NCBI GenBank assembly: GCA_964459325.1 | Contig: CAYWKU010000013.1 | Coordinates: 26,464-90,463 of the forward strand | Source: CAYWKU01 sp964459325 | Lineage (GTDB): Bacteria > RBG-13-61-14 > CAYWKU01 | Direction of reading: 5' to 3' | DNA: 64,000 nt | Shown here: positions 15,500 through 22,516 of the stretch, piece after piece | How the letters are laid out: every line of letters starts with the position of its first letter | How positions within the stretch are numbered: the stretch's first letter is position 1 | Program-made: the position numbers and the translations under genes | Notes under the pieces: model-generated | The model's input: only the letters and a program-made list of their open reading frames with translations | The model's database searches: none | Told to the model about the DNA's origin: nothing

Positions 15500-18400
15500 C
15501 TAAAAGCTGGTGCCCAAATCGAGAAACATCGTTTTTCCCAGGCCGCCGCCGGTGGCGTCCTTCGCGAAACCCACCCGCAGGGTCATGGGCCGGTCGAGCA
15601 CGCCCCATCCGATGTAGCCGGTAAACCTCACCTCGAAGCCCGCGCCGATGTTCCACTCGTTGTCTTCCTTGATTTTCAGTATCCCTTCTTTGCCTGCGGC
15701 TACAGAGCTTCCATCTATCGGCAAGTCATAGGCATCGCTACTTATAGGATAGGTGTCTTTGCGGTCGAATGCACCGCCGGCGTCGGCGAAAAGGGCGGCG
15801 TGGATTTTCTGCAGGAAAATCGGGAACATACCGGCCCCCGCTTGGGGGTATGAGATGGGAAAGCGGTACTCGAAAGTGCCCACCGCCGCCTCGTCTCCTA
15901 TAAACTCCGCCAGCTCATACCCGCGCAGGGCAAGGTAGCGGGTACCGGGGGAACTGATAATGCTTTCGCCGATACTTCCCCCCACCCGGAAGGCGCCCTG
16001 AAAGAGCTTGTCGCCGTCCATCAATCCGCCGGCGGCCCGGAATGCGAAGACGTGGTGGTCGAGCCACGGGTTGGGGAGGTAACCCCTCAAGTCGGCGGTC
16101 ACTATGCGCTGATTATAGTCCGCGCCGAGCGCTTCGTCGTACCAGTCGCCGGTCAACCTGGCTTCAAATCCCTTCTCCGGGCTGATGGAGTATAGATACG
16201 AAGTTGTCCTGCTGTAGTGGATGCCGGCTTCGACGCCGCTGAAATCGCCCCGGGCCGGAATCATGCTTTCGACGGTCATATCGGGGATGTCTGTCCAGTT
16301 GTCCCGCTCCTGCCACTGATAGCCCAGGCTGAAGGTGAGAGGGTTGTTTTTGACGCCGATTGACTCGGTAATAAACACCTTAGCCTGCGTCCTTTTTTCG
16401 TAATAATCCTCATCGAGGTTTACAAGCTCTTCGGGCAGCGAATAGTCGCCGTCTTCGTTTAAATCCCGCAGGGCCAGGAATATTTCCCCGTAAGAGTATG
16501 CGAATTGCGCGCCGGACACCCCGAATGACGGCCTGTAGCGGGAGTAGAGGTACGATGCGCTCCAACTCAGAAAGTCGCTGCTGGAGCCGTAAAGTGCCTG
16601 AGCGCTCCATGCGTGCCTGTAGAGAGGGTCTGCGCCTCCGATGGAAAGCCCGGCCAGGTAGTCTATGCCGTTGTACCAGAAACTGGGCAACAGATACCGG
16701 GGCGGAAGCGTTTTCCACGGGCTGTAATCTTTCTTTTCCGAAATATCCACTTCAGGCGCCGGAGGCACGGGAGGCGCCGTGATGGATGTTTGTCGTTCTT
16801 CGACTTCCACCCACTTTGCACGTTGAAAGGGCATAGTTTTCAGGTCGAATCCTGCCGAAGAGTAGCCTGAGTAGGCTATTTGCTTATTTTCAGGCCCGAT
16901 TGCAGGCTCGAAAGCGCCTCCGAGCACGTTCGTGAGCCGGTAAAGGCGGTCGCTGTCCATATCGTAAGCGTAGATGTTGGCCACCCCGGTGCGCTCGCTC
17001 GTAAAAGCCAGATACCGCCCGTCTGCGCTCCAGGTCGGTTGAAAATCCCTTGCCGGGTGGTAAGTAATCCGCCGGGTCGAGCCGTCCTTTAGGTTAAGAA
17101 TAAAAATGTCGCGGTTAATTTCTTCATGGTGAGCGCTGAAGGCTATCCGGGAGCCGTCCGGGGAGTACGCCGAGCCGTCGATATGTATTCCGGGCGCCGG
17201 TGAGTATATCACGTCCTTTTCGCCGGTTTCGGAGTTTACCCGCTTCAATATGGTACGCTCGCCGACCCTTGCTACGTATGCGATGTGTTTACCGTCCGGA
17301 TGCCATGCCGGGTCGCGAGCCCTTTCGCCTTCGGTGATTCTTTCGGACTTCCCGTCCTTGAGGTCGTATGTATAAATATCGGTGTAGGAATAAAAGCGAC
17401 GGGATGGTTCACCGGTATAGGGAATCAGCCTGGCGTAAGCAATCCGCTCCTTCGTCGGGTCGAAGCCGATGCCTCCGGTTATTTGGGCGCTTATCAGCTT
17501 TTTTTCTTCCGAGCCGTCGGGGTTTATTGTGCGAATGGAGCCGCCGGAGTGGGGGCTGTACTCGTAGAAGATTATTTTCGAGGAGGACGTATTCCATGCG
17601 GGCCTTCCGATGAGATAGCCGCGTTCGGTTAGATTTTCTCCTTTTTTTATGCCGCGAGCTTCGATTTCCTTTTTCTGCCGGTCATATTTTTCCTGCAGGC
17701 TGGATTTCCATTCCTCCCACAAGGCGGGGAATTTTTTGCCGAAGGCTTCCAGCGCGGCGTTATTCATTCTGAAGGGAATTATCTGTCCCGAGTACTGGTG
17801 CAGAAACTCGGTGAGCTTGTCTTCGCCGTACTTTCTTGCGAGATACGAGCAGAAAACGCCGCCGAAAATGTACGGCGTTTCCCCGGCGGGCCATTTTATC
17901 ATGCCGTCGCCCGCTTCGTCCACGAAGGGAAATTCGTTTTCGAGCACCGCGCTTCTTATGACCATGTCGATGTACGGGCTGTGGGTGCGACCGGCGGTTG
18001 TGGCTTCCGTTTCGTAGTACACACTCACCCCTTCCCGCCACCAACCGGGGACGAAGGCGTTCATCGCTATCGAGTAGCCCATTATGTATCGCAACGCCTT
18101 CGGGATGCCGCGGGTCATGTCCATTGCTACCAGATGGACGTATTCATGAATGAACAGGAGGCGCGACCATTTGTCGTAGTAGTCAAGCGATGAATCCGAA
18201 GCCGGCGGTGTGGGAAAGAGCAATATCTGGGGGTAGGGGAATATGCGCGTGGCGCCGTTGGAATAATCGGAGGTATCCGCCACCACAAGGTGAGCTTTGG
18301 CCCGGGAAGTGTGGCCCATCCGTTTTGTCATGATGGCACGGGCCCGTTCGGCTTCCCGGGCGAAATCAGTCGCTTCGGCGTGCAATCCTTCATGATAGTG

Positions 18401-18568
18401 GATGTAAAAATGCTCGGTCTCGATGGTGTGCCACTTGAGCCGGGGGTCGAACATACCGGCCGACTCGGCGATAGAGGGAAGGGCCAATATAAATAGCGCC
18501 GGAAGTATCAGAAAAGCCGGAAGTTTATACCACCCGGCTAAGGTTTTTAAAAGTGAGCCGTAGGACAT
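15500..18568 (-). CDS. Gluzincin-like protease / TolB-type propeller / outer-membrane beta-barrel fusion
   Basis: A 1022-residue exported protein with three parts. After a signal peptide (residues about 17-37), residues about 40-310 form a peptidase MA-like metalloprotease domain with HEYVH (His139, His143) and a downstream glutamate in WWREGVSVYYE (Glu177), the expected zinc ligands. Residues about 315-610 hold repeats of the PD40/TolB type (GKHIAYVAR, DGSRIAFSA, DGRYLAFTSER). The last 370 or so residues are an Omp85/surface-antigen-like barrel: alternating strands, a late GAGFEVRFTGYIGWGV, and a terminal phenylalanine typical of BAM substrates. The order suggests a surface- or periplasm-facing protease anchored in the outer membrane. 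The start overlaps the DUF3795-like gene by one base (TGATG). The biological role is unknown. Confidence 0.8.
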   Translation of the reverse strand: MSYGSLLKTLAGWYKLPAFLILPALFILALPSIAESAGMFDPRLKWHTIETEHFYIHYHEGLHAEATDFAREAERARAIMTKRMGHTSRAKAHLVVADTSDYSNGATRIFPYPQILLFPTPPASDSSLDYYDKWSRLLFIHEYVHLVAMDMTRGIPKALRYIMGYSIAMNAFVPGWWREGVSVYYETEATTAGRTHSPYIDMVIRSAVLENEFPFVDEAGDGMIKWPAGETPYIFGGVFCSYLARKYGEDKLTEFLHQYSGQIIPFRMNNAALEAFGKKFPALWEEWKSSLQEKYDRQKKEIEARGIKKGENLTERGYLIGRPAWNTSSSKIIFYEYSPHSGGSIRTINPDGSEEKKLISAQITGGIGFDPTKERIAYARLIPYTGEPSRRFYSYTDIYTYDLKDGKSERITEGERARDPAWHPDGKHIAYVARVGERTILKRVNSETGEKDVIYSPAPGIHIDGSAYSPDGSRIAFSAHHEEINRDIFILNLKDGSTRRITYHPARDFQPTWSADGRYLAFTSERTGVANIYAYDMDSDRLYRLTNVLGGAFEPAIGPENKQIAYSGYSSAGFDLKTMPFQRAKWVEVEERQTSITAPPVPPAPEVDISEKKDYSPWKTLPPRYLLPSFWYNGIDYLAGLSIGGADPLYRHAWSAQALYGSSSDFLSWSASYLYSRYRPSFGVSGAQFAYSYGEIFLALRDLNEDGDYSLPEELVNLDEDYYEKRTQAKVFITESIGVKNNPLTFSLGYQWQERDNWTDIPDMTVESMIPARGDFSGVEAGIHYSRTTSYLYSISPEKGFEARLTGDWYDEALGADYNQRIVTADLRGYLPNPWLDHHVFAFRAAGGLMDGDKLFQGAFRVGGSIGESIISSPGTRYLALRGYELAEFIGDEAAVGTFEYRFPISYPQAGAGMFPIFLQKIHAALFADAGGAFDRKDTYPISSDAYDLPIDGSSVAAGKEGILKIKEDNEWNIGAGFEVRFTGYIGWGVLDRPMTLRVGFAKDATGGGLGKTMFLDLGTSF

Positions 18569-19083
18569 CAGCGGCTGAAAGTCCTTTCGCGGGATATGAC
18601 CTCGCAGGTGGTGAAGCCATCCTTTACTTTTTGTTCCATTTCCTCGAAGAACTTATCCAGCCCGATTTGGCGGATTTTTTTGAGATTGTCCAGGTTCCAT
18701 CCGGAGTACCGGGCGGAGATAAGCCTGAATATTTCCGCCGCTTCCCGGCTTTTGCACGGAGATTGCGGGTTTCCTTCGAAATCGCTGCATTCGGCGCAGG
18801 TGGTTATACGGCGGCGCTCTGCGCAGGCCTTTATGGGGCAAAGCGGGTTCCCGTCGGCGCGACACCCGTCACAAGGCTCGCCGGAAACAAGCTCGGTTAG
18901 GACCTCCCGGAAGGAGGGGTAGTTCATCCCGGGCGGCAGTACGAAACGGGCCACGTCGGCGAAATTCCATCCTTCGAGGAGGTCGGCGAGAGCGCTTGCA
19001 GCTTTTCGGATGTGGCCCAGCTTGTGAGGGCAGGCGCCGCAATAAATTCCGCATACCGCCATGTTTTGTAGATTGTTCGCCAA
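18568..19083 (-). CDS. DUF3795-like cysteine-rich protein
   Basis: A 171-residue protein with cysteine clusters: CGIYCGACPHK near the N-terminus, then CDGCRADGNPLCPIKACAERRRITTCAECSDF, and CKS. This arrangement matches the DUF3795 family (CGxYCGxC start and a CxGC...C...C block), whose members probably bind zinc or an Fe-S cluster; function is not known. The stop overlaps the ATG of the large protease/barrel gene by one base, implying translational coupling. The upstream neighbour is MTA phosphorylase, 10 bases away, so the three genes are likely one transcript. Confidence 0.8.
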   Translation of the reverse strand: MANNLQNMAVCGIYCGACPHKLGHIRKAASALADLLEGWNFADVARFVLPPGMNYPSFREVLTELVSGEPCDGCRADGNPLCPIKACAERRRITTCAECSDFEGNPQSPCKSREAAEIFRLISARYSGWNLDNLKKIRQIGLDKFFEEMEQKVKDGFTTCEVISRERTFSR

Positions 19084-19093
19084 GCTATAACCC

Positions 19094-19957
19094 TTACTTT
19101 ATATACTTGCCTATGAGTATATCCAGGCGTTTCTTCGTTTCCCGGGGTATGACTTTTGGGTCGGTGATTATGGCGGTTTCGAGAGCGTTGGCGCAGGCGC
19201 ATTCGCGCTTTTCCGGTATATTTTTCACCGCCTCCGCTATAATTTCCTTGCTCCGGGCCACGTTTTTGCGCATGATTTCGAGCACGGCGTCTATGGTCAC
19301 GTCTTCGCTGGCTTCGTTCCAGCAATCGTAATCGGTGGAGAGGGCGAGGGTGGAGTAGCATATTTCCGCCTCTCGGGCCAGTTTCGCTTCCGGGGCGTTG
19401 GTCATGCCGATGACGCTGACGTCCCAGCTCCGGTAAACTTTCGATTCGGCGCGGGTGCTGAACTGGGGGCCTTCTATGTTTACGTAAGTCCCGCGTTTGT
19501 GCACCGTAGCGCCGACGGTTTTGCCGGCGTTGTAAACGATGTCGGCAAGCTCCGGGCAAATCGGGTCGGCAAATACCATGTGAGCCACTATGCCGTCGCC
19601 GAAGAAGGTTGTCGCGCGATGTTTGGACAAGTCTATGAACTGGTCGATTACCGCCAGGTGCCCCGGCTCGATTTCTTCCTTCATGCTGCCACATGCGCCC
19701 ACGCTGATAATCCATCCCACGCCCAGCTTTTTCATGCCCCAGATGTTGGCACGGTAGTTAAGCTCGGTGGGCAGTATTTTATGGCCCCGCCCGTGGCGGG
19801 GGAGAAAGACCATGCGCTTGCCGCCCAGCTCGCCTGTTATGAAGGAGTCGGAAGGCTCTCCGAAGGGGGTGGAAACCTTTTCCTCCTTGATATTTTCCAG
19901 CCCTTCCAGCTCGTAAAGTCCGCTTCCTCCGATTACTCCAATGGCTTCACCGCTCAT
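19094..19957 (-). CDS. mtnP: S-methyl-5'-thioadenosine phosphorylase
   Basis: A 287-residue nucleoside phosphorylase of the PNP/MTAP family that splits methylthioadenosine into adenine and methylthioribose-1-phosphate for methionine salvage. Landmarks: AIGVIGGSGLYELEGL, FLPRHGRGHKILPTELNYRAN, VGACGSMKEEI, the substrate loop GPQFSTRAESKVYR, and MTNAPEAKLAREAEICY. The base-binding region STDYDCW is of the MTAP rather than the guanosine/inosine type. GGAGGA lies 8 bases before the ATG. Methylthioadenosine is a by-product of polyamine synthesis and some radical SAM enzymes, which fits the abundance of the latter here, but that link is inference. Confidence 0.93.
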   Translation of the reverse strand: MSGEAIGVIGGSGLYELEGLENIKEEKVSTPFGEPSDSFITGELGGKRMVFLPRHGRGHKILPTELNYRANIWGMKKLGVGWIISVGACGSMKEEIEPGHLAVIDQFIDLSKHRATTFFGDGIVAHMVFADPICPELADIVYNAGKTVGATVHKRGTYVNIEGPQFSTRAESKVYRSWDVSVIGMTNAPEAKLAREAEICYSTLALSTDYDCWNEASEDVTIDAVLEIMRKNVARSKEIIAEAVKNIPEKRECACANALETAIITDPKVIPRETKKRLDILIGKYIK

Positions 19958-20085
19958 ACCAAGTCCTCCCGTGTTTTTATGGGGCTATGAGAGTAACAGG
20001 CGTAAACTATCCCATCCGGGGGGATGCGTCAAGTCAAAAGCATCGTATCGCCGCCGTCCCGGCGGCATTCCGTAGCTGTTTCAAG

Positions 20086-20204
20086 TGGATAGCCCACACA
20101 ACTCGCTTGTGTGGGTGAGCGAAGCTCACGGGAAACATCCGCCCACGCCGAATGCGCAAAACAGGTTTTCTTTTGCTTACCTTTCTTTTTTCCAAAAGAA
20201 AAGT
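20086..20204 (-). repeat. Composite intergenic repeat (CACACAAG module), copy R1
   Basis: Read on the minus strand: CTTTTCTTTTGG, AAAGAAAACCTGTTTTGCGC, GTTTCCC, hairpin GTGAGC-TTC-GCTCAC, then hairpin CCCACACAA...TTGTGTGGG and GCTATC. Related copies are at 35519-35593, 41645-41716 and 58879-59010. It fills the gap between mtnP and thi4 (19958-20210), which holds no credible gene; the minus-strand ORF there is repeat-derived. Confidence 0.85.
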
Positions 20205-20210
20205 ATGACA

Positions 20211-20981
20211 TCAGCCGATTTCTTCGAGAATCAGGCTAGCGGCCTTCCTGCCGCTTTTGAGCATACCGCCGAATATAGGCCCCATGCGCGGGCCGCCGAA
20301 GATGCCGCAGACGGCCATGCCGGAAGCGTAGGCTCCGGGGCATATCTTTCCGGTTTTCTCGACCACGAAAGCCTCGCCCTCCTCGGCGGACATGGCGCCT
20401 TCGCCGGCAATCCCGCCGTCGGGAGTGTCCAGCTTGAAGCCGTGTCCTATGATGTGGTGAGCTATCACGCAGTCGTGCCCGGTGGCTTCCAGTACCGCTT
20501 TTGATTCCACCACCAGCGGGTCGACTATCAGGCGGGCGATTTCGATGGTAGTCCAGTTTATCACCAGGCCGCTTATCCTGTTTTGCCGGACGGCCACGTC
20601 TTCCACGTTAATCAGGTTCATTATCTTTGCGCCCGCGTTTACCGCTCGGTAAATAAGCGCTCCCGTAGCTTCGACGCTGTCGGCGACGAGCGCGTCGCCC
20701 GATTTGCGGTAGTTGATACCCATTTCCTTCATGATGTCTTCGGCGTCGGTTTCCACCACCAGCTCGTTGAATCCCATTGCGCCGCCCCACATCCCGCCGC
20801 CGGGAGATATGCGCTTTTCAAACAGCATCACCTTTTTACCGGCCTTGGCTAAATCGTACGCAGCGACCAGAGCGCTGGGGCCGCCGCCGGCGATGGCCAC
20901 GTCCACGCTGAAACCGTCCTCCAGCTTTTTCGAGTAGCCTTGAAGTATGAGCCGCGAGGTCTGTATTTCATCGAGTCCCAT
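20211..20981 (-). CDS. thi4: Thi4 family protein (thiazole synthase / ribose-1,5-bisphosphate isomerase-like)
   Basis: A 256-residue FAD/NAD-binding protein of the Thi4 family. The dinucleotide-binding start is VDVAIAGGGPSALVAAYDLAKAGKKVMLFEKR; then PGGGMWGGAMGFNELVV and the C-terminal GPRMGPIFGGMLKSGRKAA are diagnostic. Thi4 makes the thiamine thiazole from NAD and glycine, with sulfur from an active-site Cys (suicidal type) or from sulfide (types with His at that site); some archaeal relatives isomerise ribose-1,5-bisphosphate. Here the segment INWTTIEIARLIVDPL has Ile152 where methanogen proteins, as I remember them, have His (GLHVDPL). AGGAGA precedes the ATG. No TPP riboswitch is visible upstream. 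Confidence 0.88.
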   Translation of the reverse strand: MGLDEIQTSRLILQGYSKKLEDGFSVDVAIAGGGPSALVAAYDLAKAGKKVMLFEKRISPGGGMWGGAMGFNELVVETDAEDIMKEMGINYRKSGDALVADSVEATGALIYRAVNAGAKIMNLINVEDVAVRQNRISGLVINWTTIEIARLIVDPLVVESKAVLEATGHDCVIAHHIIGHGFKLDTPDGGIAGEGAMSAEEGEAFVVEKTGKICPGAYASGMAVCGIFGGPRMGPIFGGMLKSGRKAASLILEEIG

Positions 20982-21001
20982 TGGCTGTATCTCCTGTGGA
21001 A

Positions 21002-21025
21002 GACAATGGGCTTAAGCCCATTGTC
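21002..21025. repeat. Perfect 24-base palindrome (GACAATGGGCTT and its complement)
   Basis: GACAATGGGCTT is followed directly by its reverse complement. The same design with other bases occurs at 35476-35507 (32 bases, perfect) and, less perfectly, at 22316-22334. It lies 21 bases upstream of the thi4 start, between thi4 and the HdrD-like gene, so it could act as a terminator, an operator or a mobile repeat. Confidence 0.8.
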
Positions 21026-21090
21026 CTGAACTATTTGGATTTTACTATAAAGCCGATGCCTTCGGCGCCCACACTGTAAGTGGGTTACCC

Positions 21091-22260
21091 TTATTCGTTT
21101 AGAAACGCTTGTGTAAGCGTCAGTATCTCCAGCTTTTCGCCATCCTTCGTGGCCGATTTGAGGTGCTTTGCGCATAGCGGGCAGGAAGTCACCAGCGCTT
21201 GTGCCCCGGCTTCCATGACCTCCTCGACCCTGTTTCTTGCTATTTTTCCCGCAAGCTCGGGGTCGGTTTCCAGCAGGCCGCCCCCCGCGCCGCAGCATTC
21301 GGACTTTTCTTTCTCACGGGGCAACTCTATCAATTCTCCGCCCATTTCAGTTATCAGTTTTCTCGGGGCATTCCATGTTTGCGGCCTTCGGGGCATGCGG
21401 CACGGGTCGTGGAAAGCGGCCTTTTTGCCCGCCAGAGCCTTTGACGGCAAGGTCTTTTCGTAGAGCAACTCCGGGATAATCTTAACCTTCAGGTCGAGTT
21501 TCTTTCGCAATGAGTTTGCGCAAACCGGGCATGGGGTGATTATTTTTTCGGCGCCGGTGGATTTTATACGCCCGATGACGGGCGAGGGGTCGTAATCCAG
21601 CCCCATCTCCTCCGGCAACCCGCCGCAACACGCTTCTTCGATGGTCATGTACTCGATTCCCAGCTTTTCGAGCAATTTTTCGTTTTCTCCCGAGCCTTCC
21701 GCCGCTTCCCGGCATCCCCGCCAGTAAAGCACGAAAGCTTTTTTATCGCTCACGGCGGGCGCGTTTTCGCCGAAGACTCCGTAGCCGTTTTTCAGGTTCT
21801 CTATGGCACGGTTGTAGAAATCCGGCAGTATGGCGGGGTTGGTAAGCCTGTTTTTTCGGCGAAGGTAGATGATAATGTCGGTGACGGGCACGCTTTCCGG
21901 GCAGACGTAATCGCACGCGCCGCACAGGGTGCTCAGGAAAGGGGAGGGCCAGTCTCCGGAGTGAGTAAGGTCGCGGCTCAGGCAGCATGCAATGTTCATG
22001 GGGCCTGCGAAACGGGCGGAGTCGTCGGCTTTCATGACCGGGCAGGCAGGGTCGCACATTTCGCATACCACGCATGCCGCGTAGGCCGGTATATTTTCAC
22101 GGTCTTCATCCGTGAGCGGCACTATCCGGTCATCGCCGTAAAACTCGAGAAAATCCTCGTAACCCGGGCTTTTCCGGCGGAAGATGAATTTCTTTACCAT
22201 GTGGAGGAAAAACTCGCGGCCCAGGAAATATATGGCGTAAAGCTGCTTTTTTTCGGGCAT
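21091..22260 (-). CDS. HdrD/GlpC-like Fe-S oxidoreductase with two CCG domains
   Basis: A 389-residue protein with an N-terminal two-cluster ferredoxin region and two cysteine-rich CCG domains, as in heterodisulfide reductase HdrD and GlpC. Cluster 1: CVVCEMCDPACP (CX2CX2CX3CP). Cluster 2: LSTLCGACDYVCP has only three cysteines, the usual first position being serine. CCG domains: CCGGLPEEMG with CPVCANSL, and HDPCRMPRR with ECCGAGGGLL and SCPLCAKHL. Such proteins pass electrons between a membrane or soluble donor and a disulfide or quinone. A redox partner is not encoded beside it. The start ATG at 22260 lacks a strong ribosome binding site. Confidence 0.88.
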   Translation of the reverse strand: MPEKKQLYAIYFLGREFFLHMVKKFIFRRKSPGYEDFLEFYGDDRIVPLTDEDRENIPAYAACVVCEMCDPACPVMKADDSARFAGPMNIACCLSRDLTHSGDWPSPFLSTLCGACDYVCPESVPVTDIIIYLRRKNRLTNPAILPDFYNRAIENLKNGYGVFGENAPAVSDKKAFVLYWRGCREAAEGSGENEKLLEKLGIEYMTIEEACCGGLPEEMGLDYDPSPVIGRIKSTGAEKIITPCPVCANSLRKKLDLKVKIIPELLYEKTLPSKALAGKKAAFHDPCRMPRRPQTWNAPRKLITEMGGELIELPREKEKSECCGAGGGLLETDPELAGKIARNRVEEVMEAGAQALVTSCPLCAKHLKSATKDGEKLEILTLTQAFLNE

Positions 22261-22315
22261 CCGATTTCGGCTCCGTTCGACTCATATCTTACTCGGAAAC
22301 CGCTTAGCACAGAGG

Positions 22316-22334
22316 CAAGGGGCTTAACCCCTTG
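22316..22334. repeat. Imperfect palindrome CAAGGGG-CTTAA-CCCCTTG
   Basis: Seven-base arms CAAGGGG and CCCCTTG flank CTTAA. It is related in design to the palindromes at 21002-21025 and 35476-35507. It lies in the 256-base gap between gyrA and the HdrD-like gene, which otherwise shows the gyrA terminator and a second inverted repeat (CTGTCGC at 22440-22446 with GCGACAG at 22471-22477). Confidence 0.7.
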
Positions 22335-22476
22335 TCCGACTCGCCCTCCGTACTCCGTTTATCTCCAAGCAAACAATTTGAGTGAAAATCCTTCGGAATA
22401 TAATATAGCCGCAAAAGGCGGGTGTAAAGGGAGGATAATCTGTCGCTCACACTTAAGGGGCGGCCTTTTGGCGACA

Positions 22477-22500
22477 GAAAATGCCGGCGGGGACGCCGGC
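22477..22500 (-). terminator. Probable intrinsic terminator of gyrA
   Basis: On the minus strand, GCCGGCG-TCCC-CGCCGGC is a perfect seven-base-pair stem followed by ATTTTCT, 17 bases after the gyrA stop codon. The U-tract is short, so termination strength is uncertain. Confidence 0.6.
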
Positions 22501-22516
22501 GTTACGTTTATAGGGG

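Noticed and set aside
20029..20211. 60-codon minus-strand ORF
   Set aside because: Made of the CACACAAG repeat module; the same words occur in ORFs over the other repeat copies.
20982..21090. TPP riboswitch upstream of thi4
   Set aside because: No CTGAGA or other TPP-box words; the short gap contains only the 24-base palindrome.
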